This document shows positions 26,408 through 34,584 of a stretch of 64,000 bases of DNA, one piece after another (position 1 is the first letter of the stretch; each line of letters begins with the position of its first letter). The position numbers and the translations under genes are program-made. Origin of the DNA: Novosphingobium fuchskuhlense (GTDB taxonomy: Bacteria > Pseudomonadota > Alphaproteobacteria > Sphingomonadales > Sphingomonadaceae); assembly GCF_001519075.1 (NCBI RefSeq), contig NZ_KQ954244.1, positions 1-64,000 on the forward strand. Direction: 5' to 3'. The notes below the pieces were generated by a model. The model searched no databases and had not been told where the DNA came from. It saw nothing but the letters and a program-made list of their open reading frames with translations.

Positions 26408-27982
26408 TTGCCCACTCGTGCATTCCTGTTCTGGCTACTCGACGGCCTGCTTGCAATTGCGCTTGCGGCGGCGCTGGCGGTTGCAGTCTCGTTGCTGGCC
26501 GAGCGCGTCGCCGGCGCCGAACTGCTGCTCGCCTTGACACTTCTGTGCACCGCCGGCCTCGCCCGCGCCGGAGCACAAGTGCTTGCTGCAGGTGCCGGAC
26601 AGCACGAGGCGGCACGCGCGAAGCAAGCCTGGCGGGTGCGCGCCTTCGGCGCCGTGCTGCGCGCGCCCGCAGGCCTTCGCGTCATGCTCGGTGAACAGAC
26701 TGCGGACGCGACCGACCGCATCGAAGACCTCGACGGATATCATGCCCGGTTCCAGCCGCTGCGGCTGGCGGCGGTGGCAACCCCGCTGATGGTGGCGGCG
26801 GCTGCCGCGACGGCAAGCTGGGTCGCCGCCGCGATCATGCTGGCCACGCTGGTGCCGTTTGCATTCGGCATGGCCTTCGCCGGCACCGCCGCCGCCCGTG
26901 CTGCGGCACGGCAACTCGATGCGCTGAGCAAGCTCTCGGGCCTGTTCATCGACCGCGTGCGCGCTTTGCCGATCATCCTCGGCTTCGGGGCGCAGGACCG
27001 CGTGGTCCGGCAATTGGGGGCCGCCACACAGGATGTCGCCCAGCGCACACTGGTGGTGCTGCGCGTCGCGTTCCTGTCGAGCGCGGTGATGGAATTCTTC
27101 GCCGCCATCTCGGTGGCGCTGGTCGCGGTCTATTGCGGCTTCAGTCTGTTGGGGCTCCTGCCGTTCCGCGCGCCCGAAACCCTGACACTTGGGCGCGCGC
27201 TGTTCGTCCTCGTGCTCGCGCCCGAGTTCTACTTGCCGATGCGGCGTATGGCCGCCGCATACCACGACAAGCAGATCGGCGAGGCTGCGCTGGAGCGGCT
27301 CACACGGCTCGCGCCGACAGATGGCGCAACGGCAGCGAGTTCAGCCGATCTGACTGCGCCCCCGGGCATGGATATACGCGATCTTGTCATTGCTTACGAA
27401 GACAAGCTGATCGGGCCGTTCGCCTTCATTGCGCCCGCAGGTGAGCTGACCGTGATTTCCGGGCCATCAGGGGCGGGCAAGTCCAGCTTGCTCAACGCCC
27501 TGCTCGGCCTTGCGCCGATATCTTCAGGCGAGATCCTCCTCGATGGCGCACCGCTGGTGGCCACACAGCTTCAAGGTGCGGTCAGCTGGACGGGTCAGAT
27601 GACCCTGTTTCTGCCCGGCACACTTGCGGACAATATCCGCCTGGCGCGTCCGGACGCTTCCGACGAGGACATCGCCGCTGCCGCCGCCAGCGCAGGCTTG
27701 ACCGCCCTGATCGCAGGCCGCCCTGCAGGCCTCCAAACGCCCATCGATCCCCGCGGATCGGGGCTCTCGGGCGGCGAGCGCAGGCGCATCGGCATTGCCC
27801 GTGCCCTGCTGCGCGATGCGCCTTTGTGGCTGCTCGATGAACCCACCGCCGATCTCGATGCCGCATCGGCGGACGCGCTTATCGCGCTGATCCGCTCTGC
27901 ATCGCAGGGCCGCACCGTACTGCTTGTCACGCACGATCCGGCGGTAGCAGCACTTGCCGACCATCACGTGGTGATCGCATGA
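26408..27982 (+). CDS. cydD: CydD, thiol-exporting ABC half-transporter for cytochrome bd assembly
   Basis: 524 residues: a six-helix ABC exporter domain (1-320), then a nucleotide-binding domain with Walker A GPSGAGKSSLLNALLG, signature LSGGERRRIGIARALL, and LLDEPTADLD. CydDC exports cysteine and glutathione to the periplasm and is needed for bd haem insertion. The start is a TTG at 26408 with no better ATG nearby, so the exact start is uncertain. The stop overlaps cydC by 4 nt. Thiol export also fits the persulfide theme of the island. Confidence 0.92.
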   Translation: MPTRAFLFWLLDGLLAIALAAALAVAVSLLAERVAGAELLLALTLLCTAGLARAGAQVLAAGAGQHEAARAKQAWRVRAFGAVLRAPAGLRVMLGEQTADATDRIEDLDGYHARFQPLRLAAVATPLMVAAAAATASWVAAAIMLATLVPFAFGMAFAGTAAARAAARQLDALSKLSGLFIDRVRALPIILGFGAQDRVVRQLGAATQDVAQRTLVVLRVAFLSSAVMEFFAAISVALVAVYCGFSLLGLLPFRAPETLTLGRALFVLVLAPEFYLPMRRMAAAYHDKQIGEAALERLTRLAPTDGATAASSADLTAPPGMDIRDLVIAYEDKLIGPFAFIAPAGELTVISGPSGAGKSSLLNALLGLAPISSGEILLDGAPLVATQLQGAVSWTGQMTLFLPGTLADNIRLARPDASDEDIAAAAASAGLTALIAGRPAGLQTPIDPRGSGLSGGERRRIGIARALLRDAPLWLLDEPTADLDAASADALIALIRSASQGRTVLLVTHDPAVAALADHHVVIA

Positions 27983-29574
27983 CGCGCCCCCAGCTCGACA
28001 CCATGCTGGAGCAAGCAACCCGGCCCTATCGATCCGCTACATGGCTTGCGATCGCCTGCGCTGCGGGTGCAGTGATTACCGGGATCGCATTGCTGGGCCT
28101 TGCCGGATGGTTCATCACGGGCGCGGCGCTGGCGGGTGCCGCCGGGATAGTGGCCGTGCAGGCGTTTAACTATCTGCTGCCCAGCGCCGCAATCCGACTG
28201 CTGGCGATCACCCGCACGGTCACGCGCTACGGCGAGCGATTCTATGGCCACAAGGCCGCGCTCTCGGCACTTGCCGATTTTCGCGTGGCGCTGTTCGAAA
28301 GGCTGGTCTCGGCGCCCGGGACGGCCGCGCCGCGCGGCGCGGGCGATCTCGCCGCACTGCTCATTCAGGATGTTGATGCGCTTGAGGACCGGTTCGTGCG
28401 CCAGCCTGGCCAGATCGCGGCGCTTGTCGGCGCAGCCACGGCGCTGGCATTCGCGATTCCGGCAGGCTGGGCGGCCACCGCTGCCTTGGCCGCGATTATC
28501 CTTGCCGTGGTGATCGCAGCGCGGCTTCTGGCTAGACGCTGGCTCCCTGAAAAGGCGCAAGCCATTCAGCAGGATATCGCCGCGCTCAAACTGGTTTTCG
28601 TCGAATATGCCGCCGCTTCGCCCGAGATCGCGGCCTATGCGCTGGCCGCGCCAGTCGAGGCGCAATTACAGCATCAGGCGGCGCAGCTCGACACCCGGCG
28701 CACCGCGTTTGCTCAAGCTGAAGCCATGCTGGCGGCTCTCGTTACGGCCGCGGGCGGGCTGGCGATGGCGGCGATACTCGGCCTGTCGGAGGCCTCACTG
28801 CCGCTGACCCTGCTGGCCGCGCTGGCGGCCGCCGGCGCGGTAGAAGGTCTGTCGGCGGCCGTGCGCTCAAGCGGGCGTGACGCGGTGATCGCTGCCGGGC
28901 TTGCCCGCCTTGCCGTGCTGATCGGCACTGCCCCGGTGCCAAGCGCTCCGGCTGCACATTTGGCCGGTGATCAGATCACGATCACGCAGAGCGGCCAAAC
29001 GCTGGTCCTGAAGCGTGGGGACCGACTTGTTGTGACCGGCCCCTCGGGCTGCGGCAAGACGAGCCTGCTCGAAACACTCGCAGGCGCGCGCGATGCAGCC
29101 AGCAACGTGATGATCGACGGCGACTTCATCGGAGCAATCCCTGCGGATCAGCGCCGCGCGCTCTTCGCGGTCTCGCCCCAGAGCGCGCAGATGATCGCAG
29201 GCACGATTGCCGACAATCTGGGCCTCGCGCGGCCTGGGCTTACCGCAGACGATATGTGGTGCGCGCTTGAAACTGCGTGCTTCGCCGACGCAGTCCGCGC
29301 CATGCCCGAGGGTCTGGGCACATGGGTCGGCGATGGCGGGACTCGCCTTTCAGGCGGCGAGCGCAAGCGGCTTTCGCTAGCCCGCGCGCTGCTGGCAGGT
29401 CGCCCCTGGCTCCTGCTGGACGAGCCCAGCGAGGGCCTCGATCCGCACACCGAGTGCAAGGTGCAGGTGAACCTTGATGGCTGGCTGGCGGAGACCGGGA
29501 CGGGCCTCATTCTGGTGACGCACCGCGATGCGATGTTGCCGCTCGGCAAGCAGCACCTTGCAATGGGCAGCTAG
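27979..29574 (+). CDS. cydC: CydC, partner ABC half-transporter
   Basis: 531 residues with an ABC exporter membrane domain (ALLGLAGWFITGAALAG, FNYLLPSAAIRLLAITRTVTRYGER), Walker A GPSGCGKTSLLETLAG, signature LSGGERKRLSLARALL and LLDEPSEGLDPHT. It forms the heterodimer with CydD, to which it is coupled by an ATGA overlap. Its stop codon overlaps the convergent ArsR gene by 4 nt, so both transcripts must read through each other's 3' ends. Confidence 0.94.
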   Translation: MTRPQLDTMLEQATRPYRSATWLAIACAAGAVITGIALLGLAGWFITGAALAGAAGIVAVQAFNYLLPSAAIRLLAITRTVTRYGERFYGHKAALSALADFRVALFERLVSAPGTAAPRGAGDLAALLIQDVDALEDRFVRQPGQIAALVGAATALAFAIPAGWAATAALAAIILAVVIAARLLARRWLPEKAQAIQQDIAALKLVFVEYAAASPEIAAYALAAPVEAQLQHQAAQLDTRRTAFAQAEAMLAALVTAAGGLAMAAILGLSEASLPLTLLAALAAAGAVEGLSAAVRSSGRDAVIAAGLARLAVLIGTAPVPSAPAAHLAGDQITITQSGQTLVLKRGDRLVVTGPSGCGKTSLLETLAGARDAASNVMIDGDFIGAIPADQRRALFAVSPQSAQMIAGTIADNLGLARPGLTADDMWCALETACFADAVRAMPEGLGTWVGDGGTRLSGGERKRLSLARALLAGRPWLLLDEPSEGLDPHTECKVQVNLDGWLAETGTGLILVTHRDAMLPLGKQHLAMGS

Positions 29575-29948
29575 AGCATCTTCGCAAACATCGCGGCAGA
29601 CCCGCGCGCTGGAGGCTCCATGCGTTCGAGCTTTGCAAGTCTGCCAGCCCCATCGGATGGTGCGAGCGCGGCAAGGAAGCGCGCCGCTGGTGCAAACGCT
29701 TGTGGCGAAACACTGTAGTAGACTTGCTTTGCTGCGCGGCGAGTCTGCACTAACTCGGCCTTCCGCAAGATCGCCAGCTGCTGCGAGAGGCCTGGCTGAC
29801 CGATGCCGGTCAAACCCTCGATCTCGCTGACAGATTTCTCGCCGTGTTCAAGCAGCGTGGCGATCAGCCGCAGCCGCGTGTCATGGCCAAGCGTGCGCAT
29901 GACCTCGGCGAGCGCCTCGATATCAGGATCCATTTGCGGATCTTGCAT
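29571..29948 (-). CDS. ArsR-family transcriptional regulator
   Basis: 125 residues. The winged helix is evident: VMRTLGHDTRLRLIATLLEHG, IEGLTGIGQPGLSQQLAIL, AELVQTRRAAKQVYYSV. There are no cysteines, so unlike the BigR-type protein at 22,255 it cannot sense thiols through its own cysteine pair. It lies 3 nt downstream of the peroxiredoxin gene and probably controls that promoter through the palindrome at 30,658. Confidence 0.87.
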   Translation of the reverse strand: MQDPQMDPDIEALAEVMRTLGHDTRLRLIATLLEHGEKSVSEIEGLTGIGQPGLSQQLAILRKAELVQTRRAAKQVYYSVSPQAFAPAARFLAALAPSDGAGRLAKLERMEPPARGSAAMFAKML

Positions 29949-29951
29949 CGC

Positions 29952-30635
29952 TTACCCTTTCGCCGGTTGCGGCCTGAGGCGGCAGAACCACGTCGGATCG
30001 TCTGCCTCTGCAAGCAACGCAGCCTGATCCTGATCGGGCGGGATAAGGACCGCATCGCCGGGCTTCCAGCCCTCAGGTGTCACGACATCTTCGCCATCGA
30101 CGGCCTGCAAGGCTGCAAGCACCCGCAGCATCTCGTCAACCGAACGGCCGACCGTGGCGGGATAGCAGGTCATGGCACGAACAAATCCGGCTGGGTCGAT
30201 GAAATAGGTTGAACGCATGGCCGCTGCATCCGCTGCGTGTTCGGCGACCATGCCGTAGGCGCGCCCAATGATCAGCGATGTATCCTCAACGATCGGGAAA
30301 TTGATCGTCACCCCGAAACCGTCGCGGATCGCGCGAACCCAGGCCAAGTGCGAGTAAAGGCTGTCGACCGAGACGGCGAGGAGCGCACATTGGAGCGCCT
30401 CAAACCGGCTGCTTGCCTTTGCCAGTGCGATAAACTCGCTGGTGCACACCGGCGTGAAATCTGCCGGATGCGAAAACAGAACCAGCCAGCGCCCGCGAAA
30501 GTCCGCGAGTGACATTGGCCCCATGGTCGTCCGTGCCTGGAAATTGGGAGCCGGATCGCCGATGTGGAGCGACCTTGGATCGTTAGCCATCTGGGCCAGG
30601 TTGTCAGCCATTTCGCGAGATTCCGTGTCGTCCAT
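29952..30635 (-). CDS. Peroxiredoxin, Prx6-like
   Basis: 227 residues of the AhpC/TSA fold with the peroxidatic site HPADFTPVCTSEF (Cys64) and the C-terminal extension typical of the Prx6 group (VVTPEGWKPGDAVLIPP, WFCRLRPQP). One further cysteine near the C-terminus (WFC) could be a resolving residue. It reduces peroxides, and several Prx enzymes also react with persulfides. It is divergent from trxC, a natural electron donor, across a short regulatory gap. Confidence 0.92.
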   Translation of the reverse strand: MDDTESREMADNLAQMANDPRSLHIGDPAPNFQARTTMGPMSLADFRGRWLVLFSHPADFTPVCTSEFIALAKASSRFEALQCALLAVSVDSLYSHLAWVRAIRDGFGVTINFPIVEDTSLIIGRAYGMVAEHAADAAAMRSTYFIDPAGFVRAMTCYPATVGRSVDEMLRVLAALQAVDGEDVVTPEGWKPGDAVLIPPDQDQAALLAEADDPTWFCRLRPQPAKG

Positions 30636-30657
30636 CTTGGCAAAATTCCATACACGA

Positions 30658-30674
30658 TTACATTACAAATGTAA
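30658..30674. promoter_or_regulatory. Palindromic operator candidate upstream of the peroxiredoxin gene
   Basis: Perfect 7-bp inverted repeat TTACATT-ACA-AATGTAA located 22 bp from the peroxiredoxin start, in the gap shared with the divergent trxC. ArsR-family operators often have this form. The ArsR gene downstream of the peroxiredoxin is the obvious candidate binder, inferred from proximity. Confidence 0.55.
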
Positions 30675-30804
30675 GCCAGAAATTGTTGGGAAGGCTGATG
30701 CCGATGCTGGCAGGTGTTCCCTCGAGATGCTCCGGCGATCACGCTAAGACCCGCGCCAATCAATAGCGGAACGCGAAAAGAGGCGTAAATTCAAGGACAC
30801 AGTC

Positions 30805-31260
30805 ATGAATGCAGCCATGATCGATCCCGCCATCATTCTCTGCCCATCGTGCGCAACGGCAAACCGAGTGCCGTCAACCCGGCTCGAGCAGCACCCGGAA
30901 TGTGGTCGCTGCGGCAAGATGCTTTTCCAAGGCGCGCCTATTGCCGTAAGTGGTGTGACGTTCAATCGCCACGTCAAGACCGGTACGCTACCCGTGCTGG
31001 CCGATTTCTGGGCAAGCTGGTGCGGCCCCTGCAAGGCAATGGCCCCTGCCTTTGCTGCTTCGGCCGGGACACTCGAGCCGAAGGTGCGGTTGCTCAAGAT
31101 CGACACGGAAGCCGAGCAGGCAGCTGCGGCGCAATTCGCCATCAGGTCGATCCCCACCCTGATCCTGTTTGTCGGGGGCCGGGAGATAGCACGCAGTGCC
31201 GGGGCCTTGGATCAACGCGCGATTGTCGCATGGACCCAGCAGCACCTGACAGGAAAATGA
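30805..31260 (+). CDS. trxC: Thioredoxin 2 (zinc-finger thioredoxin)
   Basis: 151 residues. An N-terminal zinc ribbon (CPSC at 13-16 and CGRC at 33-36) precedes a thioredoxin domain with the canonical WCGPC (Cys73/Cys76) and the cis-proline SIPT. TrxC is a stress-induced cytosolic disulfide reductase that can reduce peroxiredoxins and persulfides. ATG 30805 has an AAGGA site. It is the last cargo gene before the replication module. Confidence 0.95.
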   Translation: MNAAMIDPAIILCPSCATANRVPSTRLEQHPECGRCGKMLFQGAPIAVSGVTFNRHVKTGTLPVLADFWASWCGPCKAMAPAFAASAGTLEPKVRLLKIDTEAEQAAAAQFAIRSIPTLILFVGGREIARSAGALDQRAIVAWTQQHLTGK

Positions 31261-31343
31261 TGCTTGGCTTCATCTGCTTTCTGACAATTGATGCTGATTC
31301 ATTGCGTACGTTGGAGGCAGCATAATGAGTGGGGACCTGAGCC

Positions 31344-31631
31344 TCACCCGCCGACCGGGCTTTCTCCATACTTGCGCAGGACGTCATCGAACGCTTCGGA
31401 CATGAGGGCTTGGAGGCTTCGGCCTTGCTTGCGGGCGCAGAAATGCAAGGCCAGCGACATCTCGGGTGAGAAGTAGGCGGCGATGGCCTTGCGCCCGATG
31501 CGACTGGGCGCGGGTGGCACAATCACTGGCGCAGCTGTGCCAGGCTCCTGACGTCCGTTCGCAATCACTTCAGGGCGATGATCCCGAATTTCGGTTTTCG
31601 GCTTGTCGGCCAGATTGGCAAATCGGCTCAC
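31344..31631 (-). CDS. Small ribbon-helix-helix-like protein downstream of parA
   Basis: 95 residues from GTG 31631, which has a GAGGGAG site and follows the parA stop by 4 nt. A proline-rich N-terminal half is followed by RKAIAAYFSPEMSLALHFCARKQ and SLQALMSEAFDDVLRKYG, the strand-helix-helix pattern of ribbon-helix-helix proteins. By position it is the likely DNA-binding partner (ParG/StbB-like) of the ParA ATPase. The family is not certain from motifs alone. Confidence 0.7.
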   Translation of the reverse strand: MSRFANLADKPKTEIRDHRPEVIANGRQEPGTAAPVIVPPAPSRIGRKAIAAYFSPEMSLALHFCARKQGRSLQALMSEAFDDVLRKYGESPVGG

Positions 31632-31635
31632 GGCT

Positions 31636-32283
31636 TCACACTCCCTCATTCGCACACGAGGACCTGTCCACATGTGCGATGATCCACATGTAGAGTTCTC
31701 TGATTTCTGCAGCCGCTTTTCCAACTTGCTCGTTTTCGATGACCGAAGCGCCGGCTGCGCTGGCATGCCGATAGATGGCGCGGTCAGGAAGGATGCACGG
31801 GCACGGTTCCACGCCGAACCCTCGCACCAGTTGGTAGGCCTCCTCGTACATCCTCGGTGCTTGCGGCGGCCCAGCAGTGAAGACGACGAAGGCCGGCTTG
31901 TCGAACAGCCTCACCAGACTGATGGTAGTCTTGATAGCCGCCAGATCGAAGGCACTGGGGCGGCACGGAATCAGGACAATGTCGGCTGCCTCGACCGCCC
32001 TGCTGGCCGCGCTGTCGGCATGGGGCGGCGTATCGATAATGATGAATGTGGCACCTTGATCTTTGGCCGCCCTGATTTTGGCCTGGATGCGCGGTGGGGC
32101 GCTGTCGATGACCTCCGGTGCACGGTCGCTTCGCCACGCGCCCCATTGGCTGGCCGTGGCCTGCGGGTCGGTGTCGATGATGAGGGCGACGGCACCGGAG
32201 TCTTCAGCGGCGGCGGCGAGGTTAACGGACAAGGTGGTTTTGCCCGAACCACCCTTCTGGCTGACAATGGCGATAATGGTCAT
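31636..32283 (-). CDS. parA: ParA-family partition ATPase
   Basis: 215 residues with the deviant Walker A KGGSGKTT (residues 10-17), LIIDTDPQATASQWG and FIIIDTPPHADS. The short form without an N-terminal DNA-binding domain is type Ib ParA, which normally works with a small ribbon-helix-helix centromere protein, as encoded next to it. Its ATG overlaps the repC stop by 4 nt (ATGA). It would segregate the extrachromosomal or integrated element. Confidence 0.93.
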   Translation of the reverse strand: MTIIAIVSQKGGSGKTTLSVNLAAAAEDSGAVALIIDTDPQATASQWGAWRSDRAPEVIDSAPPRIQAKIRAAKDQGATFIIIDTPPHADSAASRAVEAADIVLIPCRPSAFDLAAIKTTISLVRLFDKPAFVVFTAGPPQAPRMYEEAYQLVRGFGVEPCPCILPDRAIYRHASAAGASVIENEQVGKAAAEIRELYMWIIAHVDRSSCANEGV

Positions 32284-33584
32284 GGCAGTCTCTTCACGAG
32301 TTCACATATGGAGATGTGGGAATGTGATTGTTTGGACGGTGGAAGTTGGCTGGTTCGTTCGCATCGATGGCCATGGCCGTCTTTCTCACTGACCTGACGT
32401 TCCAGGCTCGCCATCAACCGCATGGTCAGGTGCGCCATGGGGCCTGCTTGGGCTTCTGACATTTGCAGCCGGCTCGTCGCTTCTGGCGGCGGCAAGTGCC
32501 GGACCTCACGTTCGGTGGCCCGGAACAGGCCCAGAAGGTTGACGCCGTAATTGCCCGCCCGCCGCATCATGCCGGCCAGACACCGCCCAGGTGACAGCAC
32601 GCGGTAACGATGGCCCGCGGGAAGTTCGGCATTCCGATCGATCAGCAAAACGCTAAGTGCCGCGCGTTCACGACCGAATTGCTGGCAGGCCCGGCCCCAA
32701 GTGCTCTGGGAAATGCCGAGCCGCCCGCAACTGCGCCAAGATGCCTCGACGAGGTTCGGCCATGATGGTCCACCTAGCGCCTCGACCAGCCCGCTATAGC
32801 CTTCGGTGGCCACGGCGATTGCGGTCGCTGGCCGGATCCGATCGAGCGGATCGAGCGTCGGTGCTGTACGCCTTCCTGATGATTTTTTGTCCTGTATGTT
32901 GGGTGCGCAGTTTTCTTCCGGCGCGTCGGAAGTTTTCAGCGCACGCACGTTAGCTTCGGGCTCAAGATCGGGCGCGGATTCGATAACTGCGAGCATGGCG
33001 GATAAAGCCTCTCGGATGGCGAACAGACGATCGATGTTGGTGATCCGCGCCGTGCGGCCGTCGGGTAGGATCGTCTCGGCCCTCTCGCGCAGAGCCTCGT
33101 CGCCCGCTTCGCGGATCCGTTGCCCCAGCTGGCGGATTTCGGCGCGACATTGCTGGATGGCGCGGGCCTGCAGTTCAATCGCTGCGGCTTTGGCCTGCAA
33201 TTCGGCAAAACGATTGACCAGCGGCGCGAGGTTGATCCCTGCGGCCCAGACAATCGCACCGTCTTGCCGGTCTCCTGCCCGCTCGCCATTGATGCCGGCA
33301 TTGCGGACGATGAACCCGGCCCGCTCCAGTTCGCGCTCGGCCGAATTGATCGAGCGTGGCGTCAGGCCTAATGCTTCCGCAAAGCGGCAGGCCTGCGACC
33401 AGACCGCGCAGATGCGCCCAGCCAGATAATCGCCATCCATTGTTTTGAGGACATAGTGGCGAACCAGCGCAACGGCCGTCGAGGACAAGCCGAAGCCCGG
33501 CCGTGCGACCTGCTCGAACAGGCGTAGCAGTTCGAAGCGGCCGACACCGACCGGAAGCCCGTCATGGCGCAATGTAGTGCTCAT
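32280..33584 (-). CDS. repC: RepC-like plasmid replication initiator
   Basis: 434 residues from ATG 33584 (GGGAG site). The N-terminal winged-helix region (ALGLTPRSINSAERELERAGFIVR, then NGERAGDRQDG and AAGINLAPLVNRFAELQAK) follows the RepC plan. The C-terminal part (SWRSCGRLGISQSTWGRACQQFG, YRVLSPGRCLAGMMRRAGNYGVNLLGLF) matches the conserved RepC C-terminal domain. RepC initiates replication in repABC plasmids of Alphaproteobacteria. Here the order is repC-parA-RHH rather than repA-repB-repC, and no repB is adjacent. Confidence 0.8.
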   Translation of the reverse strand: MSTTLRHDGLPVGVGRFELLRLFEQVARPGFGLSSTAVALVRHYVLKTMDGDYLAGRICAVWSQACRFAEALGLTPRSINSAERELERAGFIVRNAGINGERAGDRQDGAIVWAAGINLAPLVNRFAELQAKAAAIELQARAIQQCRAEIRQLGQRIREAGDEALRERAETILPDGRTARITNIDRLFAIREALSAMLAVIESAPDLEPEANVRALKTSDAPEENCAPNIQDKKSSGRRTAPTLDPLDRIRPATAIAVATEGYSGLVEALGGPSWPNLVEASWRSCGRLGISQSTWGRACQQFGRERAALSVLLIDRNAELPAGHRYRVLSPGRCLAGMMRRAGNYGVNLLGLFRATEREVRHLPPPEATSRLQMSEAQAGPMAHLTMRLMASLERQVSEKDGHGHRCERTSQLPPSKQSHSHISICELVKRLP

Positions 33585-33926
33585 GGGAGCTCTCCCTTGC
33601 ATTCCAGGCTTGCCCGCGAATCCCGGGAAAGGTATTCTGAAAATGTAGCTGCCCAGCTATATTGTGGACCGTTGCGGAGGGTTGCAGCCCTCCCAACGGT
33701 CTTACAGTTTCCGCAGATTTTCTTGTTGCGCGTTTCGCGCTACCTGCGCGATCTGCGAGTAACTGACGGTTCTGGATGTCGTTTTTGCCCCCTTGCGAGG
33801 TGTGACGACTTTCGTGCCGACACGGCTTGTGGTCCGTTACGCCGCCTGCGGGTTCTGCATTGGGCTTAACGGCATGAAAATGTAGGAAAGTTCGGGAGTT
33901 CAGGCTTTCCATCGGTGACAGAGCCG
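33585..33926. other. Non-coding leader of repC; possible control region or origin
   Basis: About 340 nt without a supported gene between repC and the attachment site. It contains a strong hairpin (33,669-33,699), an AT-richer patch around 33,640-33,665 and a GCGCGTTTCGCGC palindrome near 33,727. In RepC replicons the leader often holds a counter-transcribed RNA that controls RepC, and this region could do so; I see no defined iterons. Confidence 0.45.
33669..33699. ncRNA. Hairpin in repC leader, possible counter-transcribed RNA terminator
   Basis: CCGTTG-C-GGAGGG, loop TTGCAG, CCCTCC-CAACGG: a 12-bp stem with one bulged C, 85 nt upstream of the repC start. Downstream on the plus strand is TCTTACAGTTT, only weakly T-rich. 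RepABC systems use a small antisense RNA ending in a hairpin just ahead of repC. The position fits, but transcription is inferred. Confidence 0.35.
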
Positions 33927-33990
33927 GGTTTGCTAAACCGTCGTACTGGGATTACCGGTACCGAGGGTTCGAATCCCTCCGTCTCCGCCA
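33927..33990 (+). repeat. attR-type site: 3' part of tRNA-Ser(GCU)
   Basis: The 64 nt from GGTTTGCTAAACC (anticodon loop with GCT) through the variable arm, the T-arm GAGGG-TTCGAAT-CCCTC and the acceptor end CGTCTCCGCCA are a tRNA-Ser(GCU) 3' half. The matching 5' acceptor GGAGACG, D-arm and 5' anticodon stem are absent upstream; the bases before it (GAGCC) do not pair. This is the classic trace of tRNA-targeted integration: the element lies to the left and the intact tRNA should stand at its far left end, outside the window. Confidence 0.8.
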
Positions 33991-34272
33991 TATCGTTTTC
34001 AATTGGCTGGATTTTTCTGTCTGGCGGGAAATGTCCGAGCGGCAGCGTCGTGGCGCATTGCGGCATCACTACGACACAGCCTTGCGCAATGCCGGGGTGA
34101 CTGCGCCCCGCCCTCCATCACGGATCAGCCATCACGCAAGCCCTCCAAGCATCGTTTGTGTGCCGGGACTTGCCAGATTCCCCCAATTTCCAGCGGATTT
34201 ACGCTGTGCAAGGCTGGACGGCGGCCGCGCGCCGAGCTAACCGGCCCGTCCAACCGTTGGAGAATTGGGATC

Positions 34273-34548
34273 ATGAATACTGCTGAACTCGCCGAAGCCG
34301 TTGCCGCCAGCGCTGGCCTCACCAAGGCCGATGCGAAGAAGCTGGTCGACACCGTGTTCGCGGCAATTGCCGATGCGGCTGCGAAGGGCGAGGAAGTTTC
34401 GCTGAGCGCCTTCGGGAAGTTCAAGGTCAAGGAAAGCCCGGCCCGCGAAGGCCGCAACCCCTCGACCGGTGCCACCATCCAGATCGCTGCCTCGCGCAAG
34501 CTGACCTTCGCCGCCGCGAAGTCGGTCAAGGACAAGCTGAACGGCTGA
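34273..34548 (+). CDS. hup: HU family DNA-binding protein
   Basis: 91 residues, full HU length. MNTAELAEAVAASAGLTKADAKKLVDTVF forms the helical dimer base, FGKFKVKESPAREGRNPSTG is the DNA-binding arm with its proline tip, and SRKLTFAAAKSVKD the final helix. ATG 34273 is preferred over upstream in-frame starts, which would cross into the tRNA. It bends and compacts DNA and is the first chromosomal gene beyond the attachment site. A hairpin terminator follows. Confidence 0.95.
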   Translation: MNTAELAEAVAASAGLTKADAKKLVDTVFAAIADAAAKGEEVSLSAFGKFKVKESPAREGRNPSTGATIQIAASRKLTFAAAKSVKDKLNG

Positions 34549-34584
34549 TCCATATGGCCGGCTCCACGGAGCTTGCCACGATGC

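Noticed and set aside
33898-33990. Complete tRNA-Ser gene
   Set aside because: Only the half from the anticodon loop to CCA is present; no GGAGACG 5' acceptor strand or D-arm is found upstream and the 5' anticodon stem does not pair.
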